From Chitinophaga sancti (GTDB lineage: Bacteria > Bacteroidota > Bacteroidia > Chitinophagales > Chitinophagaceae), in contig NZ_CP139972.1 in NCBI RefSeq assembly GCF_034424315.1, forward strand, positions 5,022,001-5,086,000: a stretch of 64,000 bases of DNA, written 5' to 3'. Position 1 is the stretch's first letter; each line of letters starts with the position of its first letter. The notes under the pieces were generated by a model. It made no database searches, was not told the DNA's origin, and was given only the letters and a program-made list of their open reading frames with translations. This document shows, piece after piece, positions 38,546 to 46,663 of this stretch. The translations under genes were made by a program, and so were the position numbers.

Positions 38546-38663
38546 GATAGCATCGTATTGTAACTCCCAAATTATATACTCCACTGGATAATAATGATCT
38601 GCCGGAACCGGAATTTTCAGACGGTTCCACCTGGATGGCAGACAGGAATACGTAGCCTTTTGC

Positions 38664-38671
38664 TACATTTG
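38664..38671 (+). promoter_or_regulatory. -7 box immediately before SNF2 gene
   Basis: TACATTTG fits TAnnTTTG exactly but ends only 5 bp before the ATG at 38677. If used, the mRNA would have almost no leader (leaderless start) or the true start is a later codon. No clear -33 box is found. Confidence 0.4.
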
Positions 38672-38676
38672 TACTA

Positions 38677-41600
38677 ATGGTTGACAGCGCGCATTATCTG
38701 GATATTTATCACTCACGGAACGAGGAAACACAACTGGTAATAGACATACTAGCCGTTTACATGTACCCGGTAGATAAATATATGCTCACGGATGCTGCGC
38801 AGGAAATCCTTGACATACCACAGGATGCAATTTCTGATATATTAGAAGAGCTCATAGCAGCGGGGGTTGTGGTCAAACATGTGACCGGCAACTATTCACT
38901 CGATCCGGCTATGAGCTTCTTTTTATTTCCTGAAAAAGTAAGGCAGCCCCAGTACCTGCAACTTATTCAGCAGGTAAGACAATATTCTTTCTACAGCAGC
39001 AATGCCAGGATACAGGAACTACAGCAATTACTGATCGCGTTTTTTACCGGGGAAAAGTCTTTGTTAAGAGCTCCTGTGATGCGCATCAGCGGAGAGGTGA
39101 ATGAATACTTACCGCACCTTTGCTATTTGTTGTATTTCCCGGAATATAAGCCCCTGCTACAGTTTTTTGATACTGATGTACTGCAGGTGATCTATCAGGC
39201 TGCTATCAACCTGCAATTGCAAAGCATGCTGCCTGTTACATTGCTGGAAACACCGGTTACCAGCTGGTCTATATTGGAAGGGTCGCTGAAAGCAAGTGAG
39301 GATCCATTTGCTCAGGCAGTGATGGCCCTTTATGATCAGCAAGCGGATGCTGCCTTTCTTTTATTTGAGCAAGGCATCAAACAGCAGCCTAAAACTGACC
39401 GCAAGCACCTGGTTCCACTCTCGCCAATTACATGCTTTATATATGCCTTTAACCTGACTTTGCTCCCTGATTCAAGGTCCTATCCCCTGATCACGAAAAT
39501 TCTCACTTTCTACGAGAAGAAACTGAAAGCAGATTTTACGCCTGCTATCAGTTTATTGCATTTCCACCAGGGCAGAAAGGAAAAAGCAGAGAACATGCTG
39601 CTGATCCTGCTCCAGGGCAATTATGGGAACCTGCTCAGTTACCTGGCATTGATCTGCTTACAGATTTATTTACCATCCGGTAAATTGCTGAAGACTTACA
39701 AGGACCTCAGCACACAGCTACTATATAAAGGCATTCAGCACCATTATCGTTTTCTCACTTACGAGTACCTTTATCTCTTCAAGGATGAAGGTTTTCGTAA
39801 AAAAGAGGATGCCTACCTGGAAGCAGCAGCTGTAATAGGGAAGAAGCCTTTGCTCTCCCAGCTGAAAAGAACAGCGGAATGGGAGAGGCTCTTAAAATTG
39901 CTCTCTGTACCGGAAGCAGCACAGCCTGAAAAACCGCAGCAAACGACCCGCATTGCTTACCTGGTAGCACCAACAACCAGGGAAATTCAAGTCATTCTGC
40001 AATCGTTTAATAATATTTCCGGCTGGAGCAGAGGCCGCCCTGTAGATATGAAGCGGTTCAGAGAAGGTGTGATTACCGGGATGACACCGCAGGATGTGCG
40101 GATAGGGGAGTGCCTGATCAAACAAAGTTTCTATACTTATGGTTCCGACGACTATGTGTTTGAGGATAGGGTATGGCCTGAAATGGCAGGGCATCCTTAC
40201 CTTTTTATGGCACATGACCAGGATATCTCCCTCGATATTGTGAAGGGAGAACCGGAACTACTTGTTAATAAAACCGGTAAGGGATTTACTTTCGACAGTA
40301 ATCTGCCTACGACTGACTTATCAAAAGAGATCATCTTTATAAGGGAATCTGAAACACGGCTGAAAGTGATCAGGCTTACGCCTAAGCAACGCAGCGTTTT
40401 ACAAACTGTTCAGCAGATTCCTGTTGTACCAGCTGATGGCAAGGAGCAATTGCTAAGCGCCCTGCAGCAAATAGGCGCACACATTACTGTGCATGCCAAC
40501 CTGGAAGGTACGTCACTTAATATTCAACAACGCAAAGGCGATACCCGTATTACGGTACAATTACAGCCTACTGCCGATGCACTGAAAGCTTCTTTCTTCG
40601 TAAAGCCCTTTGGCGCAGATCCTCCTTATTGTAAACCAGGTGAAGGAGCAGCCCATATCATTGGTATTATGAATGGGGAACGCTGCCAGGCAACCCGTGA
40701 CCTGGCGCTTGAAAAAGCAAATTATGCCCGTTTACTGGAGCTCATACAACAGGCTGTAGCACAGGAAATAGACGATGATCACATCATTTTCTCCGATCCC
40801 ATGGATTGCCTGCAATTACTTGAAGTGATCCACGAACATCCGGCAATCGCCATTTCGGAATGGCCGGAAGGCGAAAAACTGCGCATTAAAAAAGTAGTCA
40901 CTACCGGTAGAATGTCCCTGACAGTGAAGTCGAACCGGAAATGGCTGGAATGCCAGGGTGAGCTGAAAGTAGATGAGGATCTGGTGCTTTCGCTGAAAGA
41001 ACTGCTGGACAAAACGGTGCAACACCGAAGCCGCTTTATTCCCCTGAAGAATGGTAGCTACCTGGCACTCACGAAAAAGCTGTACCGGCAATTGAATGAA
41101 ATAAACAGCTTTGCCACGGCTGATCAGGAAGCTGTGAAAATACAATCTATGGCTGCCCATATGCTGGATGAAATGCTGGAAGAAGCGGGCAGCGTAGAAA
41201 CCGATGCCGCTTTCAAAGCACAAAAGCAGCGATGGAAAGACATCATTTCAGTGACACCGGCTATTCCGGCAGCATTACAGGCCACCCTGCGCCCTTACCA
41301 GGAAGATGGTTTCCGCTGGATGGTCAGGTTAGCAAACCTGGGTGCCGGTGCCTGTCTTGCAGATGATATGGGTTTGGGGAAAACCATTCAGGCCATTACC
41401 TTATTGCTCCACAGAGGGGCTGAAGGCCCTGCCCTGGTCGTTTGCCCGGCATCTGTATTACCAAACTGGATCAATGAGATCAATCGTTTCGCGCCATCAT
41501 TGAGGGTCGTAATGTTGCATGCGGGTGGAGACAGAAAAGAACTCCTGGCATCTGCAGGTGGTTACTCTATCGTAGTGACAACGTATGGACTGCTGCTGTC

Positions 41601-42657
41601 AGAAAGAGCATTACTCACAACGATTGAGTGGGATTCCGTGATCCTGGACGAAGCACATGCCATCAAAAACTACCAGACCAGAACTGCAAAAGCAGCGATG
41701 GCCCTACAGGCACATTTCAGGTTAATACTCACGGGCACCCCTATCCAGAATAACCTGAATGAGATCTGGAGCCTTTTCCATTTTATCAATCCGGGGCTCC
41801 TGGGTACGCTCAAACATTTTACCCGTCAATTCACCACACCTGTTGTATACAATCCTGATAGCACAGTAAAAAATCACCTGAAAAAACTGATTGCGCCCTA
41901 TATGCTGCGCAGAACAAAAGGTGCGGTACTGGATGAATTGCCGGAGAAAACGGAGATTGTCAAACTCATTCCTTTATCACACGATGAGCGGGCATTTTAT
42001 GAAGCGATCCGCCTTAAAGCAATTGAAAACATCCGTAAATACAGGGTAAGCGATACCAAGCAGCACCTGAATACCCTGACAGAAATAGGTAAGCTCCGGA
42101 TGGCCGCCTGTCATCCCCAGATGTTGCATACAGAAGTAAACATCCCATCTTCCAAGCTCTCCACTTTCCTGGAAATTGTAGAAGAACTGATCTCCAACAA
42201 ACACCGGGCATTGGTATTTAGCCAGTTTGTACGGCACCTGGACCTGGTAAAACGGGCACTGGATGACAAGGGGATGTCCTACCTTTATCTGGATGGAGCA
42301 ACGTCTATACCAGACAGGGAAGAACGTGTCAAACAATTTCAGGGAGGCACGGCAGACCTTTTTCTCATCAGCCTCAAAGCCGGTGGCCTCGGCCTCAACC
42401 TAACAGCAGCAGATTATGTCATTCACCTGGATCCCTGGTGGAATCCGGCTATAGAAGAGCAAGCCTCTGATCGTGCTTACAGAATGGGGCAGACGAAACC
42501 AGTGACCATTTACCGGCTGGTAATGCAGGATACTATTGAAGAAAAGATCATTTCCCTGCACCGGAACAAGCGGGATCTGGCAGATCAATTACTGGCTGGC
42601 AGCGATATTACAGGGAAGCTTTCCACAGAAGAACTGATTGCGCTGATCATGAAGTAA
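38677..42657 (+). CDS. SNF2-family DEAD/DEAH helicase-like ATPase
   Basis: A 1326-aa protein. The N-terminal part (1-about 840) contains a winged-helix-like start (DKYMLTDAAQEILDIPQDAISDIL), helical repeats and a domain of unknown type. The SNF2 ATPase core begins near residue 866 (TLRPYQEDGFRWMVRLANLG) with Walker A DDMGLGKT (Lys902), DEAH at 991-994, LTGTPIQNN, then the HelC part with LYLDGATSIPDREERV and DRAYRMGQ. Bacterial SNF2 proteins act on DNA or nucleoprotein complexes, for example RNA-polymerase recycling or mobile-element control; the target here is unknown. It lies between signalling genes and is followed by the five-PAS kinase 31 bp later. Confidence 0.93.
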   Translation: MVDSAHYLDIYHSRNEETQLVIDILAVYMYPVDKYMLTDAAQEILDIPQDAISDILEELIAAGVVVKHVTGNYSLDPAMSFFLFPEKVRQPQYLQLIQQVRQYSFYSSNARIQELQQLLIAFFTGEKSLLRAPVMRISGEVNEYLPHLCYLLYFPEYKPLLQFFDTDVLQVIYQAAINLQLQSMLPVTLLETPVTSWSILEGSLKASEDPFAQAVMALYDQQADAAFLLFEQGIKQQPKTDRKHLVPLSPITCFIYAFNLTLLPDSRSYPLITKILTFYEKKLKADFTPAISLLHFHQGRKEKAENMLLILLQGNYGNLLSYLALICLQIYLPSGKLLKTYKDLSTQLLYKGIQHHYRFLTYEYLYLFKDEGFRKKEDAYLEAAAVIGKKPLLSQLKRTAEWERLLKLLSVPEAAQPEKPQQTTRIAYLVAPTTREIQVILQSFNNISGWSRGRPVDMKRFREGVITGMTPQDVRIGECLIKQSFYTYGSDDYVFEDRVWPEMAGHPYLFMAHDQDISLDIVKGEPELLVNKTGKGFTFDSNLPTTDLSKEIIFIRESETRLKVIRLTPKQRSVLQTVQQIPVVPADGKEQLLSALQQIGAHITVHANLEGTSLNIQQRKGDTRITVQLQPTADALKASFFVKPFGADPPYCKPGEGAAHIIGIMNGERCQATRDLALEKANYARLLELIQQAVAQEIDDDHIIFSDPMDCLQLLEVIHEHPAIAISEWPEGEKLRIKKVVTTGRMSLTVKSNRKWLECQGELKVDEDLVLSLKELLDKTVQHRSRFIPLKNGSYLALTKKLYRQLNEINSFATADQEAVKIQSMAAHMLDEMLEEAGSVETDAAFKAQKQRWKDIISVTPAIPAALQATLRPYQEDGFRWMVRLANLGAGACLADDMGLGKTIQAITLLLHRGAEGPALVVCPASVLPNWINEINRFAPSLRVVMLHAGGDRKELLASAGGYSIVVTTYGLLLSERALLTTIEWDSVILDEAHAIKNYQTRTAKAAMALQAHFRLILTGTPIQNNLNEIWSLFHFINPGLLGTLKHFTRQFTTPVVYNPDSTVKNHLKKLIAPYMLRRTKGAVLDELPEKTEIVKLIPLSHDERAFYEAIRLKAIENIRKYRVSDTKQHLNTLTEIGKLRMAACHPQMLHTEVNIPSSKLSTFLEIVEELISNKHRALVFSQFVRHLDLVKRALDDKGMSYLYLDGATSIPDREERVKQFQGGTADLFLISLKAGGLGLNLTAADYVIHLDPWWNPAIEEQASDRAYRMGQTKPVTIYRLVMQDTIEEKIISLHRNKRDLADQLLAGSDITGKLSTEELIALIMK

Positions 42658-42688
42658 TTTCGCCTATATTGTATTCCAATAACAGATT

Positions 42689-45493
42689 ATGCATGAAAGT
42701 TCCCCATCTGATCAGACCGCTCAGGGTGATCAGGAGATACAACAGATCAAAACTGCCCTTCATGCCGTAGGCATTGGTATCTGGGATATAGATATTCTTC
42801 AGGGTAAAGTGACACTGGACACAACATGTAAGGAGCTATTCGGCTTACCGCCGGTAGCAAATATTACCTACGACATGTTGCTGGGAAGTTTGCACCCTGC
42901 TGACAGACAGCTGGTACGTGAGTCTGTAAGAAAACTCATGCAAAAGCAAAATGACAACAGCATCAATTTGCGATTCAGAACTGCTGATATTGACAACAGA
43001 AGCCTTCGCTGGCTACAGGTAAAGGGGCAGATCTACTTCACGCCCGATGGCCAGGTAAGCCGCCTTTCGGGCATAGCCATGGACATTACCAACGAAATAG
43101 CCGCCAATGAAAAAGCGGAAGCAGCAGAAAGACTTTCTGCTATCGCGATAGAAGGTTCAGGGGCAGGATCTTTCACCATCGATTTTGCCAGTGATACCAT
43201 TACTTACTCTCCTTCACTCGCACACATGATTACGGGCGAACGGACAGGTGGCAGTCACTTCAGAGATATATTCCTGCCCTATGTTCACCCCGAAGATCGC
43301 AAGATACGGGAACAGGCATACGAAGAAGCGATGGATACCGGGATACTGAATTACGAATGCCGTTTTATATGGAAAGATGGTTCTATTCACTGGGTCAAGA
43401 TCAAGGGTAAGTACTATTACGATCCTACGGGCAGACCCGAATCTTTTTCGGGTATCGGGCTGGATGTCACTGAGTCAAGAGAACGTACCCGCCTGCTGAA
43501 AGAAGTAGAACAACGATTCCTGCTTGCATTTAATAACTCCAGTATCAGCATGGCATTCCTCGATAAAAACGGGGTAATACAGGAGGTGAATAAAGCATTT
43601 GCAGGGTTCCTGGGTTATACACAGCAAGAGCTTTCCGGCATGCACTACAGAAGCATTGTGCAGGCAGATTATAGAAAAGAGAACGATAAATTGTTTTCCA
43701 GTCTTGCACACGGCGAACAGGAATTTTACAACCAGATCAAACAATATTACCACAAGGATGGCGGTGTACGCTGGGTACAAGTCAACATAGCCTCAGTAGC
43801 TATGGAAGAAGCCAATTCCACACACATCCTCGCCATTGCTTTTGATATAGGCAACGAGGTAGCCGTACGTAAGGAACAACAGCAACTCTTATCATTGGTA
43901 GAGAATAGCAATGACCTGATCATGGTAAGTAACCTTGATGGGAATGTTACCTATATCAACGAGGCTGGTGTTCACCTGTTAGGCCTGCCTAACAAGGCAG
44001 CGGCCGTTACTCACCCGATGAAAGACTTCTTTGAACCGGTATTTTATGAACAGGTAAAAGGCAGTATCATTCCGGAATTAATGAGGGAAGGTAAGTGGAC
44101 TGGCAGACAAACCTACCAACACCAGGAAACGGGCGAGGCCCTGCCATTCATGACGAATGCCTTCAGGCTGGATAGCCCCATGAGCGGGAAACCGATTGCT
44201 GTAGCGGGTGTAGCCAGAGATCTGCGTACAGAACTGGAAACACAAAAAGCACTCAAAGAAAGTGAAAACAGGTTCCGCTCACTGGTAGAAGAAGCTCCTG
44301 TACCCACTGCATTGTATGTAGGCAGAGAACTGATCATCGAGGTTGCGAACGACGCGATGCTTAGCCTCTGGGATAGAGGTAATATCATTATAGGCCAGCC
44401 ACTCACCCGCGCATTGCCAGAACTACATGGCCATCAGTTCCTCGATATCATGGATGAGATCTTCAATACCGGGGAAGTCTTCCATGGCCGTGAAATGCCT
44501 GTCGAGTTGATAAGTAATGGCAGCAGGGCGCTCATGTACCTGAATATTACCTTCAAACCATTACAGGACCCACAGGGAGAAGTATACGCTATTTTAAATA
44601 TGGCCATCGATGTGACACAGCAGGTAGTGGCTAAAAATAAGATCTTAGAAAACCAGAGCTTCCTGGAATCGGAAGTTTTAGAACGTACAGAGGAACTGGC
44701 TGCTTCCAATGAGGAACTGGCTGCCATGAACGAAGAATTGCAGGAAGCGAATATGCACCTGGTAAGATCTAACCAGGAGCTGGAACAATATGCTTATGTA
44801 GCCAGTCATGACCTGCAGGAACCCCTGCGCAAGATCAGGATCTATGCAGACCTGCTGGCTAAAAAAAATGATCTGAATATAGAGCATAAGCGACTGGTAG
44901 ATAAGATCAATCAGTCGTCTGAACGTATGTCGATGCTGATCAAAGACCTGCTGGAATTCTCCCGCCTGTTGGAAACGGGGAATATGCTGCGGGATGTAGA
45001 TCTGACAGAACTCCTGCTAATGGTGAGCAAGGATTTTGAACTGATCATTGAAGAAAAGAAAGCCCGTATTAATATTGGGAAATTACCTGTGATCCAGGGT
45101 GTGCCCCTGCAAATGAATCAGTTGTTTTATAACCTGATGAGCAATGCCTTGAAATTCACACAGGAAGGAATAACACCCGTAATAGAAATTCAGGCTCATG
45201 TAATCTCACTGGCAGAAGCAGCAAACTACCTGCGAATGCCGGAGCAGGGTAAGCAGTATTACGATATTTCATTTAGAGATAATGGGATTGGCTTTGATAA
45301 TAAATATGCAGAGCAGATCTTCGAGGTGTTTAAACGCCTTCATAACAGGAACCAATATCCCGGTTCTGGCATTGGATTATCATTGTGCAGGAGGATAGTG
45401 GGGAATCACGGCGGGCATATGTATGTATTGTCAGCGCCGGATGAAGGAACCATCTTCCATATTATTCTGCCGGGGAAACAGATAACAGGGTAG
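42689..45493 (+). CDS. PAS-domain sensor histidine kinase (five PAS domains)
   Basis: A 934-aa soluble kinase with five PAS/PAC units (about residues 21-135, 145-265, 267-395, 400-510 and 525-655, each ending in GI-like or DIT/DVT linkers such as SGIGLDVTESRERT). A coiled coil (EVLERTEELAASNEELAAM) leads into HisKA with His707 (YVASHDLQEPLRK) and a HATPase domain with NALKFT, DNGIGF and GSGIGLS. No membrane segment. It follows the SNF2 gene by 31 bp on the same strand, so these are probably co-transcribed. It has no receiver of its own; the single-domain response regulator upstream is a possible partner. Confidence 0.92.
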   Translation: MHESSPSDQTAQGDQEIQQIKTALHAVGIGIWDIDILQGKVTLDTTCKELFGLPPVANITYDMLLGSLHPADRQLVRESVRKLMQKQNDNSINLRFRTADIDNRSLRWLQVKGQIYFTPDGQVSRLSGIAMDITNEIAANEKAEAAERLSAIAIEGSGAGSFTIDFASDTITYSPSLAHMITGERTGGSHFRDIFLPYVHPEDRKIREQAYEEAMDTGILNYECRFIWKDGSIHWVKIKGKYYYDPTGRPESFSGIGLDVTESRERTRLLKEVEQRFLLAFNNSSISMAFLDKNGVIQEVNKAFAGFLGYTQQELSGMHYRSIVQADYRKENDKLFSSLAHGEQEFYNQIKQYYHKDGGVRWVQVNIASVAMEEANSTHILAIAFDIGNEVAVRKEQQQLLSLVENSNDLIMVSNLDGNVTYINEAGVHLLGLPNKAAAVTHPMKDFFEPVFYEQVKGSIIPELMREGKWTGRQTYQHQETGEALPFMTNAFRLDSPMSGKPIAVAGVARDLRTELETQKALKESENRFRSLVEEAPVPTALYVGRELIIEVANDAMLSLWDRGNIIIGQPLTRALPELHGHQFLDIMDEIFNTGEVFHGREMPVELISNGSRALMYLNITFKPLQDPQGEVYAILNMAIDVTQQVVAKNKILENQSFLESEVLERTEELAASNEELAAMNEELQEANMHLVRSNQELEQYAYVASHDLQEPLRKIRIYADLLAKKNDLNIEHKRLVDKINQSSERMSMLIKDLLEFSRLLETGNMLRDVDLTELLLMVSKDFELIIEEKKARINIGKLPVIQGVPLQMNQLFYNLMSNALKFTQEGITPVIEIQAHVISLAEAANYLRMPEQGKQYYDISFRDNGIGFDNKYAEQIFEVFKRLHNRNQYPGSGIGLSLCRRIVGNHGGHMYVLSAPDEGTIFHIILPGKQITG

Positions 45494-45575
45494 TGTTATT
45501 GTTAAGGGGCTTTTAAAAAATTCAAACTACAACGCAACCATAACAGGATAAGATCAAATTACATATTTTTACACC

Positions 45576-46322
45576 ATGAACATTTTTGGCCTCTGGAGTA
45601 ACTATTATTACTTAGTAGTTGGTTTACAGATCATTTGCATAATCCATTGTCTTAAAACAGGCAAAAGAGACTACCTGTATCTCCTGATCTTTTTACCCAT
45701 GATCGGTTGTATCATCTACTTTATCCGTGAAATATTACCGGAAATCAACAGCGGGGAGTTCTTCCCGAACCTGCAGCGGGTATTTTTTCCAAAAGCAGTA
45801 ATCGGGGAGTGGGAACGCCGTGTCAGGTTATCGGATACTGTTGCTAATAAAATGGGGCTGGCTGCTGCTTTAGCTGACCAGCAACAATATGGCAGAGCGA
45901 TTGCACTGGCGGAAGAATGTCGCCAAAGTTTTCCCAGAGACCTGGGCATTTTACAACAGCTCGGGCGCTTTTACTTCTATGATCAACGCTATGCAGAGAG
46001 TATTGCCTGCATGGAAAAAGCTTTTGCACAGTCGAATGCGCACCTGATCAAACAGGAAGATGAGCTGATGTATGCGCGTGCCCTGGAAGCCACCGGTATG
46101 CTACCTCCTGCTGAAGAAGTGTATAAGAAAGTAGTGCGTGTGCACCATTCGATAGCAGCCATGTATCACTATGGTGCATTCCTCAAAAAGCAGAACAGGA
46201 ACAAGGAAGCCCTGCAGCAGTTCCAAACGATTAAAGATGAATTTTACCTGCATCCAAGATATGTGCGCAGGATGAACGCACAGTGGTTACGCCTTGCGAA
46301 GAAAGAAATGGCAGGTCTATAA
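45576..46322 (+). CDS. Membrane-anchored TPR protein
   Basis: A 248-aa protein with two N-terminal membrane helices (about residues 8-26 and 32-50: YYLVVGLQIICIIHCLKTG and YLYLLIFLPMIGCIIYFI), resembling the PLDc_N anchor, followed by three to four TPR-like helix pairs (about 85-235, for example NKMGLAAALADQQQYGRAIALAEECRQ). A scaffold or assembly role is likely; partner unknown. It is transcribed alone, 82 bp after the kinase gene, and ends before a convergent hairpin. Confidence 0.75.
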   Translation: MNIFGLWSNYYYLVVGLQIICIIHCLKTGKRDYLYLLIFLPMIGCIIYFIREILPEINSGEFFPNLQRVFFPKAVIGEWERRVRLSDTVANKMGLAAALADQQQYGRAIALAEECRQSFPRDLGILQQLGRFYFYDQRYAESIACMEKAFAQSNAHLIKQEDELMYARALEATGMLPPAEEVYKKVVRVHHSIAAMYHYGAFLKKQNRNKEALQQFQTIKDEFYLHPRYVRRMNAQWLRLAKKEMAGL

Positions 46323-46594
46323 ACCAACAACTCCCGGCGCCACAGTAATGTGATACTGCTTTGCCAGGAGTGCCTGTGACTATACTATACTTATCGAACT
46401 GCTTGTCAATTGCTGATCCTGTGTACTACAAGATTGTAATAGTAGATGTACCCATCTGCTAAAGCTTTCCATTATTCTTCACTATCGCCACGGAATGTGT
46501 GTAAGGTCAATCCTTTGATTTAAAGAGGGAATAAATGGTTTTTCATTTCAGGAGGGATGTCGTGTGGGGAGGATTAAAGTACTATTCATATTAT
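46323..46594. other. Intergenic region between convergent genes
   Basis: About 270 bp between the TPR gene and the terminator; no gene or repeat can be supported here on either strand. Confidence 0.5.
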
Positions 46595-46634
46595 AAAAAA
46601 AATGCTTCTACTAGCAGGTAGAAGCATTTTTTTT
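46595..46634. terminator. Bidirectional terminator between TPR and metallopeptidase genes
   Basis: A perfect 17-bp inverted repeat (46595-46611 with 46618-46634) has a 6-nt loop and A/T runs on both sides, as expected for transcripts ending from both directions. Confidence 0.85.
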
Positions 46635-46663
46635 CAGCCTGTACCCAGGCACCTGGCTTATTT

